Origin: an uncultured bacterium
GTDB lineage: Bacteria; Desulfobacterota; BSN033; UBA1163
Assembly: GCA_938002255.1 (NCBI GenBank)
Contig: CALLAL010000021.1
Coordinates: 1-64,000 of the forward strand
Length of the DNA: 64,000 nt
Reading direction: 5' to 3'
Position numbers and translations under genes: made by a program. Shown one piece after another: positions 27,380 through 36,738 of this stretch. The notes below the pieces were generated by a model that saw only the letters and a list, made by a program, of their open reading frames with translations, was not told the origin of the DNA and searched no databases. The number at the start of each line of letters is the position of its first letter. The stretch's first letter is position 1.

Positions 27380-28692
27380 GCATTGAACTGATTACGATTA
27401 TGATGTTTGGTTCTTTATTTATTCTGTTAGGCTTAGGACTTCCTGTGGCTTTTTCTTGCGGGACGGTGGGAATCATTTTTACGGCCCTCCTTCAGAGTCC
27501 AGAAGCCGTCAATATCGTTCCAACCCGAATTTTTGGTTTGATGGTCAATTATCTTTTAGCAGCCATTCCTCTCTTCATCTTTATGGCCTGTATCCTGGAA
27601 CGGAGCGGTCTCATCGGGGAGATTTACGAAATGGTCTATCAATGGTTGGCTTGGCTCAAAGGAGGGGTGGCGACGGCAACGGTTGCTGCTTGCACCATGA
27701 TGGCCGCCATGGTGGGCGTGATCGGTGCGAGCGAAGTAACGATGGGAGTTATTGCCCTGCCTCAGATGCTCCGGAGGAAATATGATAAATATATTGCCTG
27801 CGGATCCATCTTAGCGGGGGGAACTCTTGGAATCCTCATTCCTCCGAGTGTCATGCTGATCGTTTATGGGATGGTGGATAACTCCTCCATTGGCCAACTG
27901 TATGCCGGGGCGATTTTACCTGGGTTTTTACTCGCCACATTGTTTGCCATCTATATCACAATACGATCTTACATCAATCCCAAATTGGGGCCACCCATCC
28001 CAAAGGAGGAGCGGCTACCGACCGCCCAAAAAATCAGACTTCTCTTGCCCATTATCCCTGCCGGCATTTTAGTCTTCCTCGTTCTTGGGACCATTTATCT
28101 CGGGATTGCTGCACCTACGGAAGCCGCTGGAGTGGGAGCGGCTGGAGCCATTCTGATTACATTAGCTCAGAGAAAATTGACCTGGAAGGGGATCGTTCAG
28201 GCTTGTGAAAATACATTAAAATCCTCTGCCATGGTCTTATGGACGATGTTTGGAGCCAATATTTTCGTCGCTCTCTATGTCATGGTGGGAGGATCTCAAT
28301 TCGTAACCGAAGTTTTGGTCGGATCAGGGTTTAACCGATGGGTTATCCTCTGGATTATGCAGTTGATTTTGATTTTCCTGGGTTGTTTTATCGACTGGGT
28401 AGGCATCATTATGCTGACCATTCCTATCTTTGGACCTATCATCCGCCAATTGGGGTTTGATCCGGTCTGGTTCGGTGTTCTGTTTGCAGTCAATCTTCAG
28501 ATGTCCTTTTTGACCCCACCTTTTGGGTATGCCCTTTTCTATTTAAAAGGAGTTGCACCACCCGAAGTTTCAACCACAGATATCTGGAAATCAGCCGCTC
28601 CTTTCATTGGACTTCAGTTCTTGGGATTGGTCCTTTGCATGATTTTCCCGGACATTATTCTTGTGCTTCCCAAGTTGTTGTTCAGAAGCTAA
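27376..28692 (+). CDS. dctM: TRAP transporter large permease, DctM type (second system)
   Basis: Membrane protein of 438 residues with about twelve hydrophobic segments. The ATG at 27376 is used because it overlaps the small permease stop and begins the protein at its first helix. Marks: ACILERSGLIGEIYEM, GASEVTMGVIALPQMLRRKYD and GILIPPSVMLIVYG. It transports a carboxylate using sodium, with the binding protein at 25581. The ending LTPPFGYALFYLKGVAP matches the family's last loop. Confidence 0.9.
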   Translation: MSIELITIMMFGSLFILLGLGLPVAFSCGTVGIIFTALLQSPEAVNIVPTRIFGLMVNYLLAAIPLFIFMACILERSGLIGEIYEMVYQWLAWLKGGVATATVAACTMMAAMVGVIGASEVTMGVIALPQMLRRKYDKYIACGSILAGGTLGILIPPSVMLIVYGMVDNSSIGQLYAGAILPGFLLATLFAIYITIRSYINPKLGPPIPKEERLPTAQKIRLLLPIIPAGILVFLVLGTIYLGIAAPTEAAGVGAAGAILITLAQRKLTWKGIVQACENTLKSSAMVLWTMFGANIFVALYVMVGGSQFVTEVLVGSGFNRWVILWIMQLILIFLGCFIDWVGIIMLTIPIFGPIIRQLGFDPVWFGVLFAVNLQMSFLTPPFGYALFYLKGVAPPEVSTTDIWKSAAPFIGLQFLGLVLCMIFPDIILVLPKLLFRS

Positions 28693-28781
28693 AGGAGTTA
28701 ACCTTCACTGTCTTTCTTTCTGAGGCGCCCTGTTTCATTCAAGGGCGTCTCATCAATTGTCAGCCATTTGAGTTGTTGAAG

Positions 28782-29222
28782 ATGAAACCCGTTCCGGTAA
28801 CGACAGATCTTTTAACCTATCGGGCTCCCAGAATTTTTGTGGTCCTTTTTTATATTCTCTTAGTGATATGGACAATCTTTTCGATCGTATTTCTTGGGAT
28901 GAAAGGTTGGATGAACTGGATTCAAATCTTGATAGTTGGATTTATCTTTGTGATCACCTGGTATTTTTCGGTCAATATCTCTTACCGGATTGATTTGGGA
29001 GGGGATGGGAACATCCAGTTGACCAGTTTTAGAACGATTTTACAAACCCATCCACGGAAGATAGAGATGATCGAAGGGCCTCATCTTCCTATTGGATTTG
29101 TTCGATTTAAATTAGAGCGGGAAAAGGTTTATTTATTCTGCATTAGCGGAAGTCGTGCCTTGAAACGTATCCTCTCTGAAATTCGTTCCTGGAATCCAGA
29201 CATCCGGGTAAGGAATATCTGA
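28782..29222 (+). CDS. Small membrane protein of unknown function
   Basis: Protein of 146 residues, not recognised. Two hydrophobic segments lie at about residues 17-37 and 46-64. After them comes a polar domain with a strand-rich look (YRIDLGGDGNIQLTSFRT and VRFKLEREKVYLFCISGSRAL). The shape, two helices then a PH-like beta domain, recalls bacterial proteins with a membrane anchor and a cytoplasmic domain. The ATG at 28782 is chosen because upstream codons overlap dctM and give a poor N terminus; no strong ribosome site is seen. It may be part of the TRAP operon, since only 90 bases separate them. Confidence 0.6.
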   Translation: MKPVPVTTDLLTYRAPRIFVVLFYILLVIWTIFSIVFLGMKGWMNWIQILIVGFIFVITWYFSVNISYRIDLGGDGNIQLTSFRTILQTHPRKIEMIEGPHLPIGFVRFKLEREKVYLFCISGSRALKRILSEIRSWNPDIRVRNI

Positions 29223-29340
29223 TCCATGTTCATCTATGATCACTGCGGCACAGAGGGGATAAGTAAAATAGGCCTAGAAGATAAACAACGATCAAGTTCA
29301 TGGACGATCAAAAGAAACTTAAAACAGAGGGGGAACATCT

Positions 29341-29460
29341 ATGATTAATATGCCTCCGAATGTGATCTTATGGGTCTGTGTAGCGCTTGTTGGGTCAATC
29401 GTTGGATTTGTGATTTACGGCCTCATTAAAGGGTTTGACCACCTTTTCAAAGAAGAGTAG
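29341..29460 (+). CDS. 39-residue single-pass membrane protein
   Basis: A short frame beginning ATGATTAAT has a purine-rich AGAGGGGG site seven bases upstream. It encodes MINMPPN, then a hydrophobic stretch of about 20 residues (ILWVCVALVGSIVGFVIYGL) and a charged tail ending HLFKEE. No family is recognised. Clear ribosome site, clean membrane helix and charged end support a real gene. It follows the two-helix protein by 118 bases and might belong to the same transcript. Confidence 0.55.
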   Translation: MINMPPNVILWVCVALVGSIVGFVIYGLIKGFDHLFKEE

Positions 29461-29500
29461 TTCTGTTCAAAGACTCTTCAAAGAGACAGGTCGAACTGTT

Positions 29501-30379
29501 TTACCCCTTGAGGCGAACCAGTAATCTTTTCAACTCCTCTTCCCCTTCTTTTTCGGGCCTTCTCAAAGGGAGTCTCGGGCTTCCGCCAAAGTAATTATTC
29601 AGATCCATCGCCATCTTGAGTCCACCTATTCCATATTTGACCGTTACCGCCTTGGCGAGGGGGGTTAATCGGTTTTGTAATGACCTCGCTTCCTCCAGTT
29701 TTCCTCTGTCAAAAAGGGTTTGAATCTGAACACAGAGGTCAGGGACGACATTCGCGACGGCGAGGATTCCCCCAACAGCCCCCACGCATAAGGCAGGATA
29801 GAAGACTGGTGCAGAACCCACAAACACTGCGAACCCTTTCTTAGAAAGGTGAATGATTTCACTAAGCTGGCCAATATTACCGGAACTGTCTTTAATGCCG
29901 ATGATGTTTGGATGGTAAGATAGTTTTGCCACCACTTCAGCATCCAGATTAACTCCTGTGAATTGGGGAACATTATAGAGCAGAATCCCAATCTTCGAAG
30001 AATCTGCCACAGCGATGAAGTGTTCATAAAGAACCTGGAGTTTCATCGAGCCTTTGAAATAAGAGGGTGTAACCACGAGTCCAGCCTCCGCTCCCATCTT
30101 GGCTGCCTGATTTGTAAAACGAATCGTTTCCTGGGTGGATTCAGCACCTGTCCCAACGATCATGACCTTTGTCGAAGGGATGAGCTGACGGGAAGTTTCA
30201 ATCACCTTTCTCTTCTCTTTCTCGTTTAAATGAATGGCTTCTCCATTTGATCCAAGGACAAGATAACCGGACAGGCCTGTCTTATTCCATTGATTTAAAT
30301 TTTCTTTTAACTTATCTAAAGCGAGATTTCCTTTTTGAAAGGGGGTGATGATAGGGGGGATAACGCCACTCAGTTTCAT
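29501..30379 (-). CDS. DapA-family aldolase, 4-hydroxy-2-oxoglutarate aldolase-like
   Basis: Schiff-base lyase of 292 residues. The catalytic lysine lies in GIKDSSGN and the tyrosine in LLYNVPQFTG; GSNGEAIHLNEKEK forms the substrate loop. Beyond the general family, the segments TGAESTQETIRFTNQAA, VGAVGGILAVANV and the C terminus with NYFGGSPRLPL resemble mitochondrial HOGA1, which splits 4-hydroxy-2-oxoglutarate into pyruvate and glyoxylate. The latter fits the glyoxylate genes upstream. Dihydrodipicolinate synthase or another sugar-acid aldolase is possible. It is convergent with the TRAP-linked genes, and it has its own promoter facing the LeuA-domain gene. Confidence 0.75.
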   Translation of the reverse strand: MKLSGVIPPIITPFQKGNLALDKLKENLNQWNKTGLSGYLVLGSNGEAIHLNEKEKRKVIETSRQLIPSTKVMIVGTGAESTQETIRFTNQAAKMGAEAGLVVTPSYFKGSMKLQVLYEHFIAVADSSKIGILLYNVPQFTGVNLDAEVVAKLSYHPNIIGIKDSSGNIGQLSEIIHLSKKGFAVFVGSAPVFYPALCVGAVGGILAVANVVPDLCVQIQTLFDRGKLEEARSLQNRLTPLAKAVTVKYGIGGLKMAMDLNNYFGGSPRLPLRRPEKEGEEELKRLLVRLKG

Positions 30380-30427
30380 CGTTTGACTCCTTTAAGCAAA
30401 AGTGATCTTTAACGATCTTTGCCCTCC

Positions 30428-30469
30428 ATTATAATTGATCTTGACAAGTTAAACAAATCAAGTTGTAAT
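30428..30469. promoter_or_regulatory. Face-to-face divergent promoters
   Basis: On the plus strand TTGACA (30441-30446) and TGTAAT (30464-30469) are 17 bases apart and drive the LeuA-domain gene. On the minus strand TATAAT (30433-30428) has TTGTTT 17 bases upstream and drives the aldolase gene. The two promoters overlap, so their use may be mutually exclusive. Confidence 0.6.
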
Positions 30470-30494
30470 AAAATCGCAAGAAAGGAGAAAGGCT

Positions 30495-30956
30495 TTGGTT
30501 GAAGAACGAGTGAAAGATGCCACTAAAATACTCAACCTCTTAAGGTCGATGTCTGATTACAAACCCCATTTTGAGATTCTCGGGAATTATCGGCTGATAG
30601 ATGATGGGATCTGCCCTGAAGCCACGATTATGCTCCGGGCAAATGGGAAGGAGATGCATGAGGCAGATACCGGTGTGGGGCCTGTGGATGCCCTTGCAAA
30701 GGTGTTGAAAAAATCGCTCAAATCGATCTTCCCTGAAATCGATGCTGTCAAATTGATCGATTTTTCATCGAGAATCTTCGATCCCGGAGCTGGGACAGCC
30801 GCGGGTGTGGAAGTAGAGATTCTTTTCAGCAACGGGCAGGAAGCTTGGAGGGTAAAGGCATTTTCTGAGAACATCTGCAAAGCCGCTTTTCTGGCATTGG
30901 TGGATGGGTTTGAATATGGGATCTACATATCCAAGGAGAAAGATAAGAAGAGATAA
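30495..30956 (+). CDS. Stand-alone LeuA/CimA C-terminal regulatory (LeuA_dimer) domain
   Basis: Protein of 153 residues, starting with TTG at 30495 behind AAGGAGAAAG. It matches only the allosteric C-terminal domain of isopropylmalate/citramalate synthases: EATIMLRANGKEMHEADTG, GPVDALAKVLKK, DPGAGTAAGVEVEI and the final ALVDGFEYGI. No catalytic HMGL barrel precedes it; 115 bases upstream lies a divergent gene with its own start. In the full enzymes this domain binds leucine or isoleucine. Alone it could regulate a synthase elsewhere or bind an amino acid by itself; both are inferences. Confidence 0.75.
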   Translation: MVEERVKDATKILNLLRSMSDYKPHFEILGNYRLIDDGICPEATIMLRANGKEMHEADTGVGPVDALAKVLKKSLKSIFPEIDAVKLIDFSSRIFDPGAGTAAGVEVEILFSNGQEAWRVKAFSENICKAAFLALVDGFEYGIYISKEKDKKR

Positions 30957-31138
30957 TGTGACATTTTTTGTTATAAATCTGAAATATCATTAAGGAAGAC
31001 AGATTTGTTTCTCAATGCGCAGTAGAGCTAACTTATCGATCATTTTGAATAAATTGAGATTTGGATGGTTGGTATAGATATTGCTTTGTTTTTTAATAGT
31101 CTCTGACCTACAGTCTTTGTAAGTTATTGAGAACATGC

Positions 31139-31876
31139 ATGTTAGCTCTATTGCAACTTTTCCTTGCCATTGTTGCCATCTATAGTGCTCTTACTATTGA
31201 AGAGGAAATGAGGCTTATTATTCCGCTGGTCTGCCTTGTTTTTATGTTTTCAGTGGGGCGCCTGGAGAAAAGGAGAAGTGAAAAAAACAAGGCACGCAAA
31301 GATTACTTAAAATCAGAGATGGATAAAATTTCCCAAAAAGAATCGAAAACGATCAAAGAACAAGACTTTTTCACTGTTGAAACACTCTTCTGGCCAAAGA
31401 ATGAGATGCTCCTACTGGATACAGTTCATTCCATATTTAAAGATCTTGGCTTTTTGATCAGTCCCGGGATTCAATATCAATCGGTCGATCGAATATTGAA
31501 AATCCCAGAAACCCAGAGGTCCTTCGGATTACAGGTCATGATGTATGAAGGGGAAGCAGACCGGAATCATCCAAAGATCCATCGGGTTTTCCAGTTTGAA
31601 AAAGAGAAGAGGGATAATGAAAAATCCTTGATCATCGCCAGTACCCATATCCACCTTCCCATTGCCCAACGGGAAGGGAAGAGTCATATTTCTAAAGAGT
31701 TGATTGACCTTTTGGTCAGATACGATATTCGTTTTATTACTGCCCACCATCTCTATGAGCTCTGGCAGAAGGCAAAACGAGGAGAGATCAATATTTTCAA
31801 TTTTTTTGATAAGATCTATTCCCGACAAGGAATCGCAGTTTCACCCCTTCCATTCCCGGAGCCACCCATTCATTAA
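31139..31876 (+). CDS. Membrane-anchored protein with possible nuclease-like C-terminal fold
   Basis: Protein of 245 residues from the ATG at 31139. A weak TTG start lies 12 bases upstream. Two hydrophobic segments are at the N terminus (LLQLFLAIVAIYSAL and LIIPLVCLVFMFSVG), then a basic helix. The C-terminal part has strand-rich blocks (FGLQVMMYEGEADRN, KSLIIASTHIHLPIAQRE) and ends with DIRFITAHHLYELWQKAKRGE. That order resembles restriction-endonuclease-like (PDDEXK) domains, but the catalytic acid-lysine set is not clearly present. I do not recognise the family. It appears to be transcribed alone. Confidence 0.5.
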   Translation: MLALLQLFLAIVAIYSALTIEEEMRLIIPLVCLVFMFSVGRLEKRRSEKNKARKDYLKSEMDKISQKESKTIKEQDFFTVETLFWPKNEMLLLDTVHSIFKDLGFLISPGIQYQSVDRILKIPETQRSFGLQVMMYEGEADRNHPKIHRVFQFEKEKRDNEKSLIIASTHIHLPIAQREGKSHISKELIDLLVRYDIRFITAHHLYELWQKAKRGEINIFNFFDKIYSRQGIAVSPLPFPEPPIH

Positions 31877-31973
31877 CTCAGCCCATGTAGAAGCCTCCCT
31901 TTTCCTATCTTTACGTTGAATGAATCCCTTCTTGCCTCTTGAATCCTTAATCGTTTAAATCCATAATTATTTT

Positions 31974-32729
31974 GTGATTGTGAAAGAAGTTTTCGCCAAG
32001 ACGGTTCTCACTAAAACCCGAATTTCCGGTTTTGATTATTGTTTAAATCCTTATGTTGGCTGCGCGCATGGGTGTCGGTACTGTTATGCCAGTTTTATAA
32101 AGCGCTTCACAGGCCATTTTGAACCGTGGGGAGAGTTTGTGGATGTTAAAGTGAATGCTCCTGCCCGGTTAAAACACCAATTAATGACAGCTAAGCCGGG
32201 CCTGGTTGCGATTGGCACGGTGACCGATCCCTATCAACCTCTCGAAAAAAGGTATCAAATTACCCGAAGATGTTTAGAAGGCCTTCTTGAAAAGGGGTTT
32301 CCTGTGAACCTGTTGACACGATCACCTCTCTGTTTAAGAGATCTGGATCTGTTTAAACAGTTCAAAGAGATCGAGGTGGGTTTGACCATCACGACCCATG
32401 ACGAAGCCATGCGGAAGCTTTTTGAACCCCATTGCCCTTCCATTTCTTCCCGGGTGGATGCATTGAGAGTCCTTTCCCAAGAAAGGATCAGGACTTATGC
32501 TTTTATCGGGCCCATGCTTCCTTTAAACCCGGAAATCCTTACCCAGATGCTGGAGGGGCTGGTTCATGAGGTCTTGATCGATCGGATGAATTACTCCAAT
32601 AAAGTGAAAAGACTCTACTATCAGAATGGACTGGACACCTATCTCACCTATGATTATTTTAAGGTTGTCGGGGAGAACTTAAAGGAAGGTTTTGAAAAAA
32701 AGGGGATATCGGTAACAATGGTTTTTTGA
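31974..32729 (+). CDS. Radical SAM protein of the SplB-like family (COG1533)
   Basis: Protein of 251 residues with a GTG start at 31974. The radical SAM motif CAHGCRYC (near residue 25) binds the 4Fe-4S cluster. The surrounding NPYVGCAHGCRYCYASFI and IGTVTDPYQPLEKRYQITR are typical of the COG1533 group related to spore photoproduct lyase. No DNA-repair context is seen, so a DNA substrate is only one possibility. A second radical SAM gene follows 105 bases later. Confidence 0.8.
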   Translation: MIVKEVFAKTVLTKTRISGFDYCLNPYVGCAHGCRYCYASFIKRFTGHFEPWGEFVDVKVNAPARLKHQLMTAKPGLVAIGTVTDPYQPLEKRYQITRRCLEGLLEKGFPVNLLTRSPLCLRDLDLFKQFKEIEVGLTITTHDEAMRKLFEPHCPSISSRVDALRVLSQERIRTYAFIGPMLPLNPEILTQMLEGLVHEVLIDRMNYSNKVKRLYYQNGLDTYLTYDYFKVVGENLKEGFEKKGISVTMVF

Positions 32730-32834
32730 GATCATTCCCAAAATGGCCTGGCGAGCAATCTTGTGGGTTGTTTTTACTTCCTGTTTTTAACTGGAGTCTC
32801 TTTAGGGGATGGATTATTTTGAATGAGGTGAAGG

Positions 32835-33758
32835 ATGACGATCGGGAGATTTGGATTGAGAAGAAGACAATATGATTTTCCACCTTTTCGGCCTCCGAGC
32901 GAAGCGAATAGCCTCCTCCTCAGGGTGACAAGAGGGTGTCCCTGGAATCGGTGTACTTTCTGTTCCATGTACAAAGGGATAAAATTTGAAAGAAGGCCGA
33001 TTGACGAGATCCTTGAGGACATTTCGATGGCGAAAGAACTTTATCGTGACCAAGTCCGGACGGTTTTTATCGGCGATTCCAATAGCCTCGTTCTCAAGGC
33101 GGAAGAATGGGCCATCATCTTAAAAGCCTTATACGATTCCTTTCCTCATATTGAGCGAGTGACCAGTTATGCGAGAGCTAAAACGATTGCTAAGAAACCG
33201 AAGGAGGATTTGCAAAAGATCTTTGAAGCGGGATTGAATCGACTGCATGTAGGCCTTGAGACAGGAGATCGGGACCTTCTTAAAGAGATCGATAAAGGGG
33301 CAACTCCTGAGGAGATGATTGAAGCGGGAAAGAAGGCAAAAGAGGCGGGGTTTGAGTATTCTTTGTATGTGTTACTGGGAATCGGAGGTGAAGACCGTTG
33401 GGAGCAACACGCCAGAGGGACGGCAGACGTCCTGAACCAGATCGATCCTCACTTCATACGCGTCCGGACATTCATCCCTCAGCCTCACTCTGAACTCTAT
33501 GACGCCATGGAAGAAGGTCGTTTCATTCCGGCGTCACCAGAAACCATCCTTAAAGAGACCAGACTCCTCTTAGAAAAACTTCAGGTCACCTCATATTTTT
33601 TAAGCGACCACATTTCAAATCTTGTTCCACTTCATGGGAAACTACCGGAAACAAAAGAAGAGATGATCCGTTTGATCGATGAGGTTTTAAAGGAGCTGCA
33701 ACGCGATGACCACTTGAGAGAGGAACTGGAGGCAAGACGCCACCTGACCAACCTCTGA
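32835..33758 (+). CDS. Radical SAM protein (Elp3/MiaB-NifB-like group)
   Basis: Protein of 307 residues. The cluster motif reads CPWNRCTFC, with four residues between the first two cysteines rather than the usual three, a spacing found in a branch of uncharacterised radical SAM proteins beginning RVTRGCPWN. Further marks: FIGDSNSLVL, GLNRLHVGLETGDR (the glycine-rich SAM-binding strand), and RVRTFIPQPHSELY. No extra Fe-S or B12 domain is evident. The function is unknown. Confidence 0.78.
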   Translation: MTIGRFGLRRRQYDFPPFRPPSEANSLLLRVTRGCPWNRCTFCSMYKGIKFERRPIDEILEDISMAKELYRDQVRTVFIGDSNSLVLKAEEWAIILKALYDSFPHIERVTSYARAKTIAKKPKEDLQKIFEAGLNRLHVGLETGDRDLLKEIDKGATPEEMIEAGKKAKEAGFEYSLYVLLGIGGEDRWEQHARGTADVLNQIDPHFIRVRTFIPQPHSELYDAMEEGRFIPASPETILKETRLLLEKLQVTSYFLSDHISNLVPLHGKLPETKEEMIRLIDEVLKELQRDDHLREELEARRHLTNL

Positions 33759-33788
33759 GCCCCTCGCTTTTGATTTCATTGGCGACAA

Positions 33789-34007
33789 TCAGGATCCACA
33801 AGAGGAACAATTACTGGAGGAACAACCGCTACAGGAAGAACTGGCTGTACTTTTGAATTTGCCTCCGCTCGAAAAGGCGAAGGCCGACATCATGCGGCTG
33901 ACCTTTTTGCTCTTGCATTGAGGACAGAGAATTTTCTCTGAGGTGTTAAACACCAGCTTCTCAAAATCGTGTTGGCATTGATTGCAATGATATTCATAAA
34001 TGGGCAT
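33789..34007 (-). CDS. FmdB-family zinc ribbon protein
   Basis: Protein of 72 residues. The FmdB start MPIYEYHCNQCQHDFE is followed by CPQCKSK, giving the CxxC...CxxC zinc ribbon. The serine- and cysteine-rich tail (SCSGCSSSNCSSCGS) is common in this family. The role of FmdB-type ribbons is largely unknown; some act as regulators. It is convergent with the radical SAM gene. Confidence 0.85.
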   Translation of the reverse strand: MPIYEYHCNQCQHDFEKLVFNTSEKILCPQCKSKKVSRMMSAFAFSSGGKFKSTASSSCSGCSSSNCSSCGS

Positions 34008-34075
34008 CTTAAGATCTCCTTGACTATTTTTAACATTTTTTTAATTACCTTATCAAGTCAAAAACAGAAGAGGAG

Positions 34076-34298
34076 GTAACCCCTCAGTGACGGAGTGTTT
34101 TCGGTTTAAAAGGGTTGGAACGTTCCTCCTCCAAAACCTTGAAGAGCGGTTATAAAAGGTTACCCTCATCGGGGCCCTCATGCCCTTTGAATCGGATTTT
34201 TTTGAATCAGATGTGGTCGTTTTGACGAACAGAGGTTTCGCTTCAAGGTTTTTCCGAAGCAACCTCCCAACCTTTTTTTTCTTTAACTGAGGGGTTAC
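34076..34298. repeat. Fold-back (MITE-like) element with 13-base inverted ends
   Basis: GTAACCCCTCAGT (34076-34088) and its exact inverse ACTGAGGGGTTAC (34286-34298) bound a 223-base stretch. A second inverted pair, AAAACCTTGAAG (34133-34144) and CTTCAAGGTTTT (34241-34252), lies inside, and the sequence between the two pairs also matches loosely (GGGTTGG/CCAACC). The arms together are about 70 bases long and imperfect. No gene, and no clear target-site duplication, was seen. It could be a miniature transposon or a structured RNA. The rest of the gap 34008-34317 holds only the FmdB promoter side. Confidence 0.6.
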
Positions 34299-34317
34299 AA
34301 AAGGGGGTTAAAATATA

Positions 34318-34346
34318 TTGACGCCGATAACCGAAAAAGGTATATA
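34318..34346 (+). promoter_or_regulatory. Promoter of the glycolytic operon
   Basis: TTGACG (34318-34323) and TATATA (34341-34346) are 17 bases apart. The start of transcription would be near 34353, leaving a leader of about 145 bases before gap. It lies just beyond the fold-back element. Confidence 0.6.
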
Positions 34347-34432
34347 GTAATTAATACAACCCTATTGAATGGGTTACTCAAAAGAGTTCACCATGAGAAA
34401 ATGCTTTTCCACCAGAACTGTTGGAATTTTGA

Positions 34433-35503
<1,071 letters not shown>

Positions 35504-35514
35504 GGGGGAAAGGG

Positions 35515-36696
35515 ATGCCTATTCAACGGGTGGATCAGATTGGTCTGAAGGGGGAACGGGTCTTCGTCAGAGTGGACTACAATGTTCCACTCAATGAAAA
35601 GAGAGAGATTACGGACGATACCCGGATTGTGGCTTCCCTTCAGACAGTACACTACATTTGCAGCGCAGGGGGAAAAGTCATCCTCGCCTCTCACCTGGGC
35701 CGACCTAAAGGGAAAAAAGATCCCAAGTATAGTCTGGCACCTGTGGCAGAGAGGCTTTCCCTTTTATTAAACAAAAAGGTGTTGATGGCAACGGACTGTA
35801 TTGGGGAAGAGGTCAAAGCGCAGATAGAAAGCATGAAAGAAGGAGAGATTCTTCTCCTTGAAAACCTCCGGTTCTATCCCGAGGAGGAGAAGAACGAAGC
35901 CTCTTTCTCAAAAGCATTGGCTTCCCTCTGTGATGTCTATATTAATGATGCCTTTGGAGCGGCCCATCGAGCCCATGCCTCGACAGAAGGAATGACGCAT
36001 TATGTCCGGAAAGTGGGGGCGGGGTTTTTAATGATGAAAGAGATCGAAAGCCTTGAGAAGGCTCTGGTCCATCCCAAGAGGCCCTATCTTGCCATTCTGG
36101 GAGGAGCGAAGGTCTCTGATAAGATCGGGGTGATTCGCAATCTGATCAACAAGGTGGATACTCTTCTGATTGGAGGAGGAATGGCTTATACTTTTTTGAA
36201 GGCAAACGGGATAGAAGTCGGTAAGTCGTTGGTCGAAATGGATCAGATTGAATTTTCCCGAAGCCTTCTCAATGAAGCCAGGTCGAAGATAAAATTGATT
36301 CTTCCTTCTGATCATGTTGCTGCGGAGAAGATGGATCTTGAGGCTCAAAGGAAGATTGTCAAAAACAATGATATCCCGGCAGATTGGATCTGTCTGGATA
36401 TCGGACCTGAGACGATCCAAACCTTTTGCAAAGAGATTTCTTCAGCTCTAACCCTCTTTTGGAATGGGCCAATGGGCGTGTTTGAGATGGAACCCTTCAG
36501 TCACGGGACTTTTGCCATTGCACGGGCTGTGGCAGAATCGCCTGCTTTCACTATTGTGGGGGGAGGAGATTCGGTGGCTGCAGTCAATCAGGCAGGAGTT
36601 GCCGAGAAAATCAACCACATCTCGACCGGCGGAGGCGCTTCTCTTGAATTTATTGAAGGAAAGACATTACCCGGGATAGAGGCACTGAGAAAATAA
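35515..36696 (+). CDS. pgk: Phosphoglycerate kinase
   Basis: Enzyme of 393 residues that makes ATP from 1,3-bisphosphoglycerate. Marks: [16 protein letters not shown], the basic patch [16 protein letters not shown] and the ATP-site WNGPMGVFE, with VGGGDSVAA in the C-terminal lobe. It starts 11 bases after gap, with GGGGGAAAGG as ribosome site. Length is standard. Confidence 0.97.
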   Translation: MPIQRVDQIGLKGERVFVRVDYNVPLNEKREITDDTRIVASLQTVHYICSAGGKVILASHLGRPKGKKDPKYSLAPVAERLSLLLNKKVLMATDCIGEEVKAQIESMKEGEILLLENLRFYPEEEKNEASFSKALASLCDVYINDAFGAAHRAHASTEGMTHYVRKVGAGFLMMKEIESLEKALVHPKRPYLAILGGAKVSDKIGVIRNLINKVDTLLIGGGMAYTFLKANGIEVGKSLVEMDQIEFSRSLLNEARSKIKLILPSDHVAAEKMDLEAQRKIVKNNDIPADWICLDIGPETIQTFCKEISSALTLFWNGPMGVFEMEPFSHGTFAIARAVAESPAFTIVGGGDSVAAVNQAGVAEKINHISTGGGASLEFIEGKTLPGIEALRK

Positions 36697-36738
36697 GTCA
36701 GGAGATGAAGGGAGAAGAACATAGGGAGAAAGGGGATC

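Noticed and set aside
34053-34262. 69-codon minus-strand frame
   Set aside because: It lies within the fold-back element. Composition is basic and repetitive, and no ribosome site or family was seen.
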